Positions 36,313 through 45,538 of a DNA stretch of 64,000 nucleotides are shown in pieces. Each line of letters starts with the position of its first letter. The stretch's first letter is position 1. The translations under genes and the position numbers were made by a program. Below the pieces are notes generated by a model that made no database searches, was not told the DNA's origin, and saw only the letters and a program-made list of their open reading frames with translations. The stretch is from Terrisporobacter glycolicus ATCC 14880 = DSM 1288 (GTDB taxonomy: Bacteria; Bacillota; Clostridia; Peptostreptococcales; Peptostreptococcaceae), in assembly GCF_036812735.1 (NCBI RefSeq), contig NZ_CP117523.1, forward strand, positions 1,364,001 through 1,428,000. Direction: 5' to 3'.

Positions 36313-37197
36313 ATGGGGGCTAACAAAGAGCATACTTACGAAAATTATGTTTTTGGAGATTCATCATCTGCATCAAATGCTATGAAAATGTATTTAAAAG
36401 AAATTGAAGAATACAAAATGCTAACACCGAATGAAGAAATAGAATTGGCAAAAGATATAAATGATTCTATTCCTGAGGCAAAAGAAAAATTTATTAATGC
36501 CAATTATAGACTAGTTGTCAGTATTGCAAAAAAATACAGAAAAGAAAATGTAGATATGCTAGACTTAATTCAAGCTGGAAATATAGGCTTAATAAAAGCA
36601 GTTGAAAAATATGACTACAAAAAAGGATTTAAGTTTAGTACCTATGCTACTTGGTGGATAAAACAAAGCATCACTAGATATATTGATGATTGCGAAAACA
36701 CTATAAGAATTCCAGTACATCTTCATCAAAGAATAAACTACATTAAAAGAAAAAAACAAGAATTGTCTAATGAGTTACAAAGAGAGCCGTCATTAGATGA
36801 GCTAGCAGAAGTATGCGATATGGAGCCTGATAAAATTCTTGAAATATTAAAAAGAGATAAAAATGTAGTATCTTTAGATACTCCTATCAAAGAGGATGAA
36901 GATAGTTCTTTAGTTGAATTTATACCATCAGATGCCAACTTAGATGATGTTGTAATTCATGAAGTGGAGCAAAAGAATCTTAGAGAAAAGATAGATGAAC
37001 TTCTTACAGGGCTTAATGATCAAGAACAAAGAGTATTAAGAATGAGATTTGGATTAGATGATGATGATCCAAAAACTCTTGAAGAAATAGGCAAAGTATT
37101 TGGGGTAACAAGAGAGAGAATTAGACAAATTGAAGCTAAGGCTATTAGGAAACTGAGACATCCTAGTAGACTTAAGCAACTAAAAAATTTTTATTAA
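36313..37197 (+). CDS. Group 2 sigma-70 factor (RpoD-like, no region 1.1)
   Basis: 294 residues. Region 1.2 ([26 protein letters not shown]), 2.1-2.4 ([13 protein letters not shown].....[44 protein letters not shown]), region 3 ([16 protein letters not shown]) and 4.2 ([31 protein letters not shown]) are all present. The long acidic N-terminal region of the main sigma A is missing, and 2.4 differs slightly from housekeeping sigma, so this is probably an alternative factor reading similar promoters under stress or in stationary phase. AGAAGGGG precedes the ATG. It stands alone with a 278-base upstream spacer. Confidence 0.88.
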   Translation: MGANKEHTYENYVFGDSSSASNAMKMYLKEIEEYKMLTPNEEIELAKDINDSIPEAKEKFINANYRLVVSIAKKYRKENVDMLDLIQAGNIGLIKAVEKYDYKKGFKFSTYATWWIKQSITRYIDDCENTIRIPVHLHQRINYIKRKKQELSNELQREPSLDELAEVCDMEPDKILEILKRDKNVVSLDTPIKEDEDSSLVEFIPSDANLDDVVIHEVEQKNLREKIDELLTGLNDQEQRVLRMRFGLDDDDPKTLEEIGKVFGVTRERIRQIEAKAIRKLRHPSRLKQLKNFY

Positions 37198-37216
37198 ATT
37201 TGATTAATATTAAATG

Positions 37217-37247
37217 GGTGATTATAAATTTGTAATCACCTATTTTT
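37217..37247 (+). terminator. Intrinsic terminator after the sigma factor gene
   Basis: GGTGATTA pairs with TAATCACC around an 8-base loop, followed by TATTTTTAT. Confidence 0.8.
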
Positions 37248-37297
37248 ATGTAGAAAATTACTTTTCACAATAATATACGCATATTATATAGTAAAGG

Positions 37298-37531
37298 TTA
37301 GACCTTTTTATTTGATAAAATATATAGCTGCATAGCAGACTTTTTTATTAAATAATTAAAATAATAATCATCTTCTTCATGATCATCATCAATATTATAA
37401 AGTTTTGTAACATCCATGCCAAGTAATAAGTTTAACTTATTTATACGATTAAACTGGATACAAACTTTTAACAAGAAATAAACAAGACTTAAGGATAGTA
37501 AGGAAAAAATAACAATAACAGTAGTACTCAT
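37298..37531 (-). CDS. Small single-helix membrane protein, unknown function
   Basis: 77 residues, not recognised. One N-terminal helix (STTVIVIFSLLSLSLVYFLLKV, about 2-25) and a cytoplasmic tail with an acidic cluster (NIDDDHEEDDYY) followed by LIKKSAMQLYILSNKKV. GGGGAGG lies 7 bases before the ATG on the minus strand, which supports translation. It is convergent with the sigma factor gene. Confidence 0.6.
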   Translation of the reverse strand: MSTTVIVIFSLLSLSLVYFLLKVCIQFNRINKLNLLLGMDVTKLYNIDDDHEEDDYYFNYLIKKSAMQLYILSNKKV

Positions 37532-37744
37532 AATAAAACCTCCCCATGAAATCTTTTATTAAGAAAATTGTACTATACTTATTCCTTACTTTCACTATAA
37601 AAAAAACTACATTAATTTTGCAATTATTAAATAAAAACATAATAACCTTTAAAATAGTACAAGAAAATATAAAATTCTACATAAGAAATTTGTAAATAAT
37701 TATATTTCTATTATGAAAAAATTATTTGTTTAATGATATTTAAT

Positions 37745-38632
37745 CTACAAAGTTAAAACAAAATCTTTTAATTCTCTAATAAATAAGTCATTTGCTTTGG
37801 AGTGGGTAATATTATTAGCAAGAATATAAGAAAAGTTTCTAGTAAAGCTGTAATCCAATGAAATAATTTTTAATTCCTTGTTACAATATGATGGATAAGC
37901 TATTAAACTAGACACAATAGTAACTCCAAGATTATTTTTTACAGCTTCTTTCACAGCGTAATTACTTCCAAATACCATAATATTTTTAGGTTGGATTTTA
38001 GAAGTATTCAAAAACATATCTAAATATTCTCTTGTACCAGATCCCTTTTCTCTACCAATCCAATTATATTTTTTTAATTTATCTAAAGTGAAATTATCTT
38101 CGCTTATATCACTATCGTATGGCAATGCTAAAACCATTTTATCTTCATAAAAATATGTTTGATTCAAATTAGGAGAAGAAACAGTTCCCTCAACTAGACC
38201 TATGTCCAAAGATATATTTGATAATTTGTCACAAATAGACTTTGTATTTTCAATAAGAACTTCAATTTGTATATTGGGATATTTGGTACAAAACTCCTTA
38301 AGAAAGTGAGGTAAAATATATTCTCCTATTGTTAAGGAAGCACCAATTTTTAAATGACCCTCTACATTTTGTGTAGTGTTATGTAATTCATCCATAGTCA
38401 TATCTAATAAGTTTAATATTTCTTTAGCTCTTTTATATAGTATTTCGCCATTTTCTGTAATGTATATATTTTTTTGTTTAATAGATCTATCTATTATTGT
38501 AGTATTAAAATATCTTTCTAAGTTTTTTATATGATTACTAACGCTAGGTTGAGATAAATTAAGATGTTTAGCAGCCTTAGTAAAGTTTTTAAACTCAACA
38601 ACAGATATAAATGTTTTTAATTCTTCAATCAA
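37745..38632 (-). CDS. LysR-family transcriptional regulator
   Basis: 295 residues. Winged-helix DNA-binding domain at the N-terminus (ELKTFISVVEFKNFTKAAKHLNLSQPSVSNHIKNLERYFNTTIIDR) and a type 2 periplasmic-binding effector domain (about 90-290) with GREKGSGTREYLD, as in CysL/YwfK-type regulators, which respond to sulfur compounds. TTG start with GGGAGG upstream on the minus strand. It is divergent from the glycosyltransferase operon across 243 bases that hold two 15-bp direct repeats. The target genes are not known. Confidence 0.9.
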   Translation of the reverse strand: MIEELKTFISVVEFKNFTKAAKHLNLSQPSVSNHIKNLERYFNTTIIDRSIKQKNIYITENGEILYKRAKEILNLLDMTMDELHNTTQNVEGHLKIGASLTIGEYILPHFLKEFCTKYPNIQIEVLIENTKSICDKLSNISLDIGLVEGTVSSPNLNQTYFYEDKMVLALPYDSDISEDNFTLDKLKKYNWIGREKGSGTREYLDMFLNTSKIQPKNIMVFGSNYAVKEAVKNNLGVTIVSSLIAYPSYCNKELKIISLDYSFTRNFSYILANNITHSKANDLFIRELKDFVLTL

Positions 38633-38650
38633 AATATCTTTCCTCCCAAT

Positions 38651-38723
38651 ATTAATATTAATAATAAGACATTATAATAAGTATAACGTTAATTTATATA
38701 TTTTAACCATTAATATTAATAAT
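38651..38723. promoter_or_regulatory. Paired 15-bp direct repeats in the LysR/glycosyltransferase intergenic region
   Basis: ATTAATATTAATAAT occurs at 38651-38665 and again at 38709-38723, 58 bases apart. Its core ATTAATATTAAT is palindromic. Position just upstream of the LysR start fits autoregulatory binding sites, although plain AT-richness is an alternative. Confidence 0.4.
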
Positions 38724-38875
38724 TATTATCATAAGAAAAATGAATGAAAAACTAATGTGACAAAAATGTAAGCTAAAATACCCTTTATCTTGCGTAACCT
38801 TACGAAAATGTAAAGGCAGTATGAAAATAATTAATGTATACTTAAAATTAGTTAATAGATTGTGAGGTAATTAAT

Positions 38876-39952
38876 ATGAAAGCATTAATATTTACAGGCG
38901 CATTTGGAATGGGTCATTATTCAGCAGCAGAAGCTGTAAAAGAAGAAATATTAAGAGAAGAACCAGAAGCAACAGTCATTATAATAGATATGATAGAGTA
39001 TATATTTCCAAAACTTAGTGAATTAATATATTTAATTTTTAACTTTATGGTTAATAAATTCTCCTTAATTTATAATTTTTTTAATAGAATTGTAGCCAAA
39101 AGGACTAGTGTACCACTAAAAAAATCCGTTATGAAAAAAGTAGATTTATTATTAAAAAATAATGATGTTGATCTGGTAATTTCAACTTTTCCAGCTTGCT
39201 CTCAATATTTTTCAGCATATAAAAAAATGAGAAATTGTAATATTCCTCTTTATACTTATGTTACGGATATATCTGTAAATGAGGAATGGATTAGTGAACA
39301 AACAGATTTATATTTTGTAGGCAGCGACATAACAAAAAATTCACTTTTGAGTAAAAATGTAGATAGTGATAAAATAGTAGTTAGTGGTATTCCTGTTAAA
39401 CAAAATTTTAAGAAAGAAAAAATAATAGAAAAGTCAAAGGATAAAAAAGAAGTATTAATAATGGGTGGAGGCTTAGGTCTTATACCTTGTGCAATGGATT
39501 TTTTAGAAAAACTTTCAAAAGATGATAATATAAAAATAACATTTATAGCAGGAAAAAATAAAAAACTACTAGAACATGTAAAAGAAAAGTATCCTAATGT
39601 GGAATCAATTGGATATACAGATAAGGTTGATCAATATATGAAAAAAGCAGACTTAATAATTTCAAAATCTGGTGGAATAACATTATTTGAAGCTATTTTT
39701 AGTGGAACACCATTATATGTCATTAGACCATTTTTATATCAGGAAATAGGAAATGCTCTATATATACAAGACAGTTGTATTGGTAAGGTAATATGGACAA
39801 ACGGAACGGATGTTTATGAAGATGTAACATCTTTATTAAATAATGAATTACTTTTAAAAAGTATGGAAGAAAATATAGTAATTGAAAAAGAAAAATTACA
39901 AAGTACATCACCACTTAATTACTATTATGGAGGTATAACAGCTTGCTATTAA
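38876..39952 (+). CDS. Processive diacylglycerol glycosyltransferase (UgtP/MGDG-synthase type)
   Basis: Transfers sugars from UDP-sugar to diacylglycerol, making membrane glycolipids and the lipid anchor of lipoteichoic-type polymers. 358 residues, two Rossmann domains: the N-terminal MGDG-synthase domain starts GAFGMGHYSAAEAVKEEI, and the C-terminal donor domain has GGGLGLIP and SKSGGITLFEAIFSGTPLY. Slightly shorter than B. subtilis UgtP. First gene of a five-gene operon; it overlaps the next by 10 bases. Confidence 0.88.
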   Translation: MKALIFTGAFGMGHYSAAEAVKEEILREEPEATVIIIDMIEYIFPKLSELIYLIFNFMVNKFSLIYNFFNRIVAKRTSVPLKKSVMKKVDLLLKNNDVDLVISTFPACSQYFSAYKKMRNCNIPLYTYVTDISVNEEWISEQTDLYFVGSDITKNSLLSKNVDSDKIVVSGIPVKQNFKKEKIIEKSKDKKEVLIMGGGLGLIPCAMDFLEKLSKDDNIKITFIAGKNKKLLEHVKEKYPNVESIGYTDKVDQYMKKADLIISKSGGITLFEAIFSGTPLYVIRPFLYQEIGNALYIQDSCIGKVIWTNGTDVYEDVTSLLNNELLLKSMEENIVIEKEKLQSTSPLNYYYGGITACY

Positions 39953-40632
39953 AAATTATAATAATATTGGTTATAATATTGTTGTGTTATAGTATTGTGC
40001 CAACTTATTTATATAAACTTCAATATAAACTAACAAAGAAAAATAATTCAAATGATAAAGTACTATACTTAACTTTTGATGATGGACCAGATGAAAAGTA
40101 TACACCTTGTCTTTTAGATTTGTTAAAAAAACATAATATAAAGGCAACTTTCTTTATGGTAGCAACTTTTGCCAATGATAATCCTATAATAGTAAATAGG
40201 ATGAAAGAAGAAGGACATTGCATAGGTATTCACTCTTATGAACACAAAAATGCTTTATATCAAAGTAAATCTTATACTTCATATGATTTTGAAGAAAGTG
40301 TAAAAACGATGGAAAAACTAGGTGTTAACGTGAAGTTTTATAGGCCGCCTTGGGGGCATTGCAATATATTTACAAATCATGAAGCAAAGAAATATAATTT
40401 AATCAAAGTACTATGGGATGTAATGGCGCAAGACTGGGAAAAAAACACAACAGATCATGTTATATGTGATAAATTATTAAGAAGAAGTAAGGATGGTAGC
40501 ATAATATGTTTGCATGATGGACGTGGCAAAGATGAAGCGCCATCTAGGACAATAAAAGCCTTAGAAAAAGCAATTCCGCTTTGGCAGAAAGAAGGCTATA
40601 AATTTTTGACTATGGAGGATTATTATGAGTAA
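39943..40632 (+). CDS. Polysaccharide deacetylase (carbohydrate esterase 4)
   Basis: 229 residues. N-terminal membrane helix (about 1-22) anchors an extracellular NodB domain: motif 1 TFDDGPDEKYT, motif 2 IGIHSYEHKN (H-S-x-x-H), motif 3 FYRPPWGH and motif 5 IICLHDGRG. All metal and catalytic residues are seen. It likely removes N-acetyl groups from peptidoglycan or another wall glycan. TTG start with TGGAGG 9 bases before, inside the preceding gene. It overlaps the next gene by 8 bases, consistent with translational coupling. Confidence 0.92.
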   Translation: MLLKIIIILVIILLCYSIVPTYLYKLQYKLTKKNNSNDKVLYLTFDDGPDEKYTPCLLDLLKKHNIKATFFMVATFANDNPIIVNRMKEEGHCIGIHSYEHKNALYQSKSYTSYDFEESVKTMEKLGVNVKFYRPPWGHCNIFTNHEAKKYNLIKVLWDVMAQDWEKNTTDHVICDKLLRRSKDGSIICLHDGRGKDEAPSRTIKALEKAIPLWQKEGYKFLTMEDYYE

Positions 40633-41701
40633 AAAAGTTTCTCCAAAAAATATGCTAAAAAACGGTGGTTTATTTATTGGGTTAATATTATTAACTTTTT
40701 ATATGATTTTTAAAAATAATAATATAGAAGAGATTATAAATGCAATCTCTACTTTAAATATAAATTATATAACAATAAGCATAATTTGTAGTTTTACTTT
40801 TGTTATTTGTGAAGGTATAAATATAGGCAGAAGTTTAAAACTTATGGAGTATGAAATTAATTTTCTAACTTCTATAAAATATGCAATTGTAGGCCTATTT
40901 TTTAGTTCTGTAACTCCTTCTGCAACAGGAGGTCAACCAATGCAAGTTTACTATATGCATAAAGATGGAATTCAAGTATCGCATTCATCTTTAGCACTTC
41001 TTATGGACCTTGCCAGTTTTCAGTTCGTTACAGTTACTATGGCTATAATAGGATATATAACTCAACATGAATTATTAGTTAATACTTTGGGTAATATTAA
41101 ATATTTTGTTGCACTAGGTATTTTTTTAAATACATTAGTAATGATATTTATATTAACAGCAATTTTTTCAAAAAGATTTATAGGAAAGTTTATTGATTTT
41201 ATTTGTTTTATTCTAGTGAAAATTAAATATAAAAAAGTAGATAAATTTAAAGAAATGGCATTATGCCAAGTGAAAGAATATAAAGATAGTGCTAAATATT
41301 TTAAAGAAAACAAACTAACAGTTTTAAAAATTGTATTAACTACAACAACACAAATAATAGCTCTTCATAGTATTTCGTTTTGGATATACAAGGCATCTGG
41401 TTTAAGTGGGTATTCTTTTTTAACAGTAGTTATGTTACAATCCGTTTTATACATTAGTGTATCTGCATTACCACTCCCTGGAGCTGTAGGAGCTAGTGAA
41501 AGTGGCTTTATGCTCATTTACAAAACTTTATTCCCAGTTCAACTTTTGAGTTCAGCTATGCTTGTAAGTAGAGGGATAAGTTTTTATTTATTAGTACTGT
41601 TAAGTGGCATTGTTCTTGCAGCTACTTATCTTTTAAACATTAGAGGGAATCATTACATCAAAGTTACGAGAAAAAGAAGAGGTGAAAATTTTGACATATA
41701 A
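40625..41701 (+). CDS. Flippase-like UPF0104 / MprF-N-type membrane protein
   Basis: 358 residues with about eight to nine helices and no soluble domain. SSVTPSATGGQPMQVYYMHKDG in the middle and SVSALPLPGAVGASESGFMLIYKTLFP near the C-terminus are hallmarks of the lysylphosphatidylglycerol synthetase transmembrane (UPF0104) family. That family includes the flippase half of MprF. Without the MprF synthetase domain it may flip a glycolipid made by the first gene of this operon. TATGGAGG precedes the ATG. Confidence 0.85.
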   Translation: MSKKVSPKNMLKNGGLFIGLILLTFYMIFKNNNIEEIINAISTLNINYITISIICSFTFVICEGINIGRSLKLMEYEINFLTSIKYAIVGLFFSSVTPSATGGQPMQVYYMHKDGIQVSHSSLALLMDLASFQFVTVTMAIIGYITQHELLVNTLGNIKYFVALGIFLNTLVMIFILTAIFSKRFIGKFIDFICFILVKIKYKKVDKFKEMALCQVKEYKDSAKYFKENKLTVLKIVLTTTTQIIALHSISFWIYKASGLSGYSFLTVVMLQSVLYISVSALPLPGAVGASESGFMLIYKTLFPVQLLSSAMLVSRGISFYLLVLLSGIVLAATYLLNIRGNHYIKVTRKRRGENFDI

Positions 41702-42398
41702 TATACTTGTTGTAGAAGATGATATAGATATAATAAAACTACTAAAAATTTATCTTGAAAATGATGGACATAGAGTGATTTCTGCTCAGAACGGATTGGA
41801 CGCATTACAGATAATAGAAAATATAAAAGTTGATTTAGTAGTAATGGATATTATGATGCCAAAAATGGATGGCTATGAATTAACCATGAGAATAAGATCG
41901 AAATATACTATTCCAATAATAATTTTATCGGCTAAAAATGAAGATAATGATAAGATAATGGGATTAAATTTAGGTGCAGATGATTATATAACAAAGCCAT
42001 TTAATCCATTGGAAATAGTTGCAAGAATTAATTCTAATTTAAGAAGATTTTATGATTTTAATAAAGTAGTAGTGCCAAAAGATGAAGAAAGACAATTAAT
42101 AGTAGGCGACTTAATTTTAGATACCCAAAAGTTAGCTCTTTATAAAAAAGGAGAAGAAGTTGTAGTAACACCTACAGAATATAAAATTTTGGCTCTTCTT
42201 ATGAAAACACCAGGAAAAGTATATACAAAGTTGCAGATATGTGAAGCAATTAATGGAGATTATATTGAAAGTGACAATAATACTATGATGGTTCATATCT
42301 CTCGATTGCGTGAAAAAGTTGAAGATGATTCTAAAAATCCTAAGTATATAAAAACTGTGAGAGGGATTGGATATAAAATTGCGAAAAAAGAAAAGTAA
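41691..42398 (+). CDS. OmpR-family response regulator
   Basis: 235 residues. Receiver domain with EDD (acid pair), phospho-acceptor Asp in LVVMDIMMPKMDGYEL, T/S in IILSAKNE and K in DYITKPFNPLE. C-terminal winged helix about 135-235 (LTPTEYKILALLM-like VTPTEYKILALLMKTPGKVYTKLQI, RLREKVEDD...IKTVRGIGYKI). TTG at 41691 is chosen because AGAGGTG lies 7 bases before it; the GTG at 41682 overlaps that site. Paired with the histidine kinase immediately downstream. Confidence 0.93.
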   Translation: MTYNILVVEDDIDIIKLLKIYLENDGHRVISAQNGLDALQIIENIKVDLVVMDIMMPKMDGYELTMRIRSKYTIPIIILSAKNEDNDKIMGLNLGADDYITKPFNPLEIVARINSNLRRFYDFNKVVVPKDEERQLIVGDLILDTQKLALYKKGEEVVVTPTEYKILALLMKTPGKVYTKLQICEAINGDYIESDNNTMMVHISRLREKVEDDSKNPKYIKTVRGIGYKIAKKEK

Positions 42399-43971
42399 AT
42401 TTTTCACTATTTTAGTTAGAAATTATATTGCTTTTACAGGCATTATTATAATTTCTATTATATGTATATTACATGGTATAAATCATAGAATAAAAGATGT
42501 TATTAGTGAACCTAGAATTAATGAATTAGTGGATTATGCAAGTTTGATTACAGAGAATGGTAACAATGGAATTAATAAATCGCGTATAAAAAAATTAGCT
42601 GGTAAATATACTTTCATTCAATTATTAGATGAAAATAATAAGGTTATATATGAGAGTGAGCCTGGAAAATTCAATAAAGAATTTACAAAGGGAGAGCTAA
42701 GTTGTATACATGATTATTATGATGATCCTTATATTGATATTCAAAAATATAAAAATGATAAAAATAAACAAAACATATCAGTATCAATAACTTATTATGA
42801 TGAAAATGACGATATTCATAATAAAATTTACGTTGTAGATGATAAATTAAATTTAATATATACAAATACAGGAGATACTAGAAAATCTTTTACTAAAAAT
42901 GAGTTTAAATATTTAACAGGAACTTATCTAAAAGGATATGATATTAGAAAATATTCTTTTAAGGACAAAGATAATAAGAAGCTAACGCTTTTAATCAATA
43001 CTCCTTCTCTTACTAATGAAATATACAAAAAGATTTTAATTACTGGTATATGCGCATTTGCATTATTTATACTAATATATATTATTCTAATTATAATATT
43101 TATAACCTGGCTTAATCATAAAGTAAAAAGACCTATTAATATTTTAAATGAAGCCATTGTTAAGTTTAAAAACGGTGAGCGTGAAAATTATTTAGATTAC
43201 GATGGACCACAGGAATTTTGTGATATTTGTAGTAGTTTTAATGATATGTCAAGGAAGTTGTATAATAGTGAGAAAAAGCGTGAAAGTTTAGAAGAAGAAA
43301 AACAAAAAATGCTTGCTGATATATCTCATGATTTAAAAACGCCAATAACCGTTATAAAGGGATATTCGAAAGCTGTTTGTGATAATATAGTCTCAGAAGA
43401 AGAAAAAGATCAATATCTAATGACTATATATAAAAAAGCAGATCACTTAGATGAATTGATTAATACTTTTTATGAATACAGCAAATTAGAACACCCAGAC
43501 TACAAATTTTTATTTGAAAAAATAGATTTATGTGAATATGGTAGAGTTTATCTTGCAGGAAAATACGAAGAATTAGATATAAATGGAGTAGAGCTGGAAG
43601 CGGATATACCAGATGATCCTATTTATTGTAAGTTAGATAGATTTCAACTAAAACGTGTTTTTGAAAATATTATATCAAATTCACTAAAGCATAATAAAAA
43701 AGAATTATGTATATTATTTGAAATAGAAGAATATTTCGATAAAGTGAAAATAAACATTGCAGACAATGGATATGGAATTTCCGAAGAAATACGTAAGAAT
43801 ATTTTTAACCCATTTGTTGTGGGAGAAAAATCTCGTACAACAAAAGGCTCAGGACTGGGCCTTGCCATAAGTAAAAAAATAGTAGAAGCCCACGGCGGAA
43901 GTATAAAAATTGTGGACGCTAGAAAAAATTATAAAACAGAATTTGAAATTATACTTCCAAGAGAGGTTTAA
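42379..43971 (+). CDS. Sensor histidine kinase
   Basis: 530 residues. Helix 1 at about 10-30, an extracellular sensor region of about 190 residues, helix 2 (about 220-245), HAMP (about 250-300), then HisKA with MLADISHDLKTPITVIKGYSK (H-box), N-box NIISNSLKHN, G1 DNGYGISEE, and G2 GSGLGLAISKKI. Resembles VanS-type wall-stress kinases in context, with glycolipid and deacetylase genes upstream. The start is uncertain: TTG at 42367 or 42379; the latter gives a basic start MRKKKSKFF. It overlaps the regulator gene by 20 bases. A terminator follows. Confidence 0.9.
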   Translation: MRKKKSKFFTILVRNYIAFTGIIIISIICILHGINHRIKDVISEPRINELVDYASLITENGNNGINKSRIKKLAGKYTFIQLLDENNKVIYESEPGKFNKEFTKGELSCIHDYYDDPYIDIQKYKNDKNKQNISVSITYYDENDDIHNKIYVVDDKLNLIYTNTGDTRKSFTKNEFKYLTGTYLKGYDIRKYSFKDKDNKKLTLLINTPSLTNEIYKKILITGICAFALFILIYIILIIIFITWLNHKVKRPINILNEAIVKFKNGERENYLDYDGPQEFCDICSSFNDMSRKLYNSEKKRESLEEEKQKMLADISHDLKTPITVIKGYSKAVCDNIVSEEEKDQYLMTIYKKADHLDELINTFYEYSKLEHPDYKFLFEKIDLCEYGRVYLAGKYEELDINGVELEADIPDDPIYCKLDRFQLKRVFENIISNSLKHNKKELCILFEIEEYFDKVKINIADNGYGISEEIRKNIFNPFVVGEKSRTTKGSGLGLAISKKIVEAHGGSIKIVDARKNYKTEFEIILPREV

Positions 43972-43995
43972 ATTTCAATTAAAAATATTTATTGA

Positions 43996-44029
43996 TGCTA
44001 GGTATGAATTTTAATACCTAGCGTTTTTA
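43996..44029 (+). terminator. Terminator of the glycolipid/two-component operon
   Basis: GCTAGGTAT pairs with ATACCTAGC around an 8-base loop, followed by GTTTTTAA. Confidence 0.85.
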
Positions 44030-44239
44030 ATTATATAAAAATATAAGTACTATATTTTGAAGTATGTAGAAGGTATTACTATCATAGTACTACTTGGTTA
44101 GAAAATAACTATACTTAAGTTTCAGTAAATATATTGTATAATAAGTATAAGGTAATAATTTGTAAACTCATTCAATATTATAGATAATAAAAAATAATAA
44201 TGTAAATATATAATATATGTAGAAAAATAAAAAATATTT
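44030..44239 (+). other. Promoter-bearing spacer before the cobalamin riboswitch
   Basis: About 210 AT-rich bases without an ORF. TATAAT at 44137-44142 is the best -10 candidate, but no convincing -35 is paired with it. Another gene-free stretch (44391-44507) follows the riboswitch and holds a hairpin TTTCCGA/TCGGAGA near 44397-44418, which may be its expression platform. Confidence 0.35.
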
Positions 44240-44390
44240 TTTATTTTGGAAGTGCGGTGAGATTCCGCCACAGATTATCCCTGCTGTAATAAGTTACGAA
44301 ATTTGCTATTACCACTGGAAGCATCTCTGGGAAGGAGCAAAGAGTAGGTTTGAGCTTTAGTCAGAATACAGGCATATTATAAGCTTATGG
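44240..44390 (+). promoter_or_regulatory. Cobalamin riboswitch
   Basis: GGAAGTGCGGTGAGATTCCGCCACAG, then CCCTGCTGTAA, ACCACTGG, CTGGGAAGG and AGTCAGAATACAGGC: the ordered core blocks of cobalamin riboswitches (GGTGNNAATCC, GCCACTG, GGGAAGG, AGTCAGGANACCTGCC). The sequence after it (GCTTATGG...TCCGAAGGCATAATCGGA) can fold as an expression hairpin. The downstream genes encode secreted DUF4430 proteins rather than a usual Btu transporter. B12 binding should repress them. Confidence 0.92.
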
Positions 44391-44507
44391 TGAAAGTTTC
44401 CGAAGGCATAATCGGAGATTTATTTTGCATGTGATTTTTGATAATTATATGTAAATTAATCTTCATTATAAAAAATATTATTTTTAATAAAGAAGGGGAT
44501 GTTTTTT

Positions 44508-45383
44508 ATGAACCAAAGATTTAGAAAATTTGCAACAACAGGAATGGCGGCAGCTATAATGTTATCTATGGGGGCAACATCATTTGCAACTGATTTTTTC
44601 ACAGAGTATCCTAATTTGACTAATTATAATACTGATTATAATTATACTGTTGAGAAAGGAAGTGGAACAAAGGATCAAGCTTTAATGGTTCAAGGTGCAA
44701 CAAGTAATTGGTATGGAACAAGTCTTTTTAATAATTTAGCAGATGCAGATTCTATTAATTGGAATATTGTACAAGGAAGTACAGATGCCGTAAGTGTTAG
44801 CAAACAAGCTCCAGAATCAGTAGCCAATCAATTTGCAGCTAAGGGAAATGCTACGATTGATAAGTCAAAGAATGCAGGAGTGGCAGTTGTAGAAGCAACA
44901 AATAAAACAAATGGATATATGGACTTTACTGTAGTATTAAATCCAACTAGTGCACAACAAGATGTTTCAGGTGTAAATGTAAGAGCATATGATGCTTCAA
45001 GTGGTAGCTTTAAATTTTTAAAGACTAATACAGGTAATGTATCAACAAGTGCTGTAAAATCTAAAATAAATTATCCAACAGCAATGGATGCAATATCAGT
45101 GGTAGCTGATAGTTTTACTTATGATGTACAGTGGGGAAGTGAATTCTTAAAGAATGTGACTATAAATAATAAAAACTATACATATATGGAAAATGAACTT
45201 GGTTGGATGTATAGAGTGTATGATTCTACTGGAACTGCAACATCTGAACAAAAAATGGTAGATGTTTCTGAAAAAGTTGGTGGGGAAACATTTGATGTGG
45301 AATCAGGACAAACTGTTGTTTGGGCATATGGAGACTATAGAGTACAATTCCCAGAAAACTTGTCAGAGCTACCTAATAAATAG
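44508..45383 (+). CDS. Secreted DUF4430-type protein under cobalamin riboswitch control
   Basis: 291 residues from the ATG at 44508, 9 bases after AAGGGG; an in-frame ATG at 44499 touches that site. Signal peptide ends near TSFATD. Residues about 30-180 are a beta-rich domain I do not recognise. Residues about 185-280 fit DUF4430: YPTAMDAISVVADSF, then LGWMYRVYDS and FDVESGQTVVWAYG. Pfam DUF4430 is the C-terminal domain of vertebrate intrinsic factor and transcobalamin. There is no lipobox, membrane helix or sortase motif, so it is free or non-covalently held. Corrinoid binding is inferred from riboswitch plus fold. Confidence 0.75.
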   Translation: MNQRFRKFATTGMAAAIMLSMGATSFATDFFTEYPNLTNYNTDYNYTVEKGSGTKDQALMVQGATSNWYGTSLFNNLADADSINWNIVQGSTDAVSVSKQAPESVANQFAAKGNATIDKSKNAGVAVVEATNKTNGYMDFTVVLNPTSAQQDVSGVNVRAYDASSGSFKFLKTNTGNVSTSAVKSKINYPTAMDAISVVADSFTYDVQWGSEFLKNVTINNKNYTYMENELGWMYRVYDSTGTATSEQKMVDVSEKVGGETFDVESGQTVVWAYGDYRVQFPENLSELPNK

Positions 45384-45479
45384 TTATACAATTAGATCAT
45401 TTTTGCTAATAAATATATAAAATATTATTACAATAAGAGAAAGTATAGATTTATTACATAAATGAAAGTTTGTTATAAA

Positions 45480-45507
45480 TGGGGTGCTCTTATAGCACCC
45501 TTTTATA
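45480..45507 (+). terminator. Terminator between the two DUF4430 genes
   Basis: GGGTGCT pairs with AGCACCC around CTTAT, followed by TTTTATAT. Partial readthrough would place the large surface gene under the same riboswitch; no strong new promoter is evident in the 31 bases between it and the next start. Confidence 0.7.
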
Positions 45508-45538
45508 TATTTATAATATTTTAATTTGGGGGAGTAAT

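Noticed and set aside
37449-37640. Minus-strand ORF overlapping the small membrane gene
   Set aside because: It overlaps the better-supported 37298-37531 gene in another frame and lacks a ribosome site.
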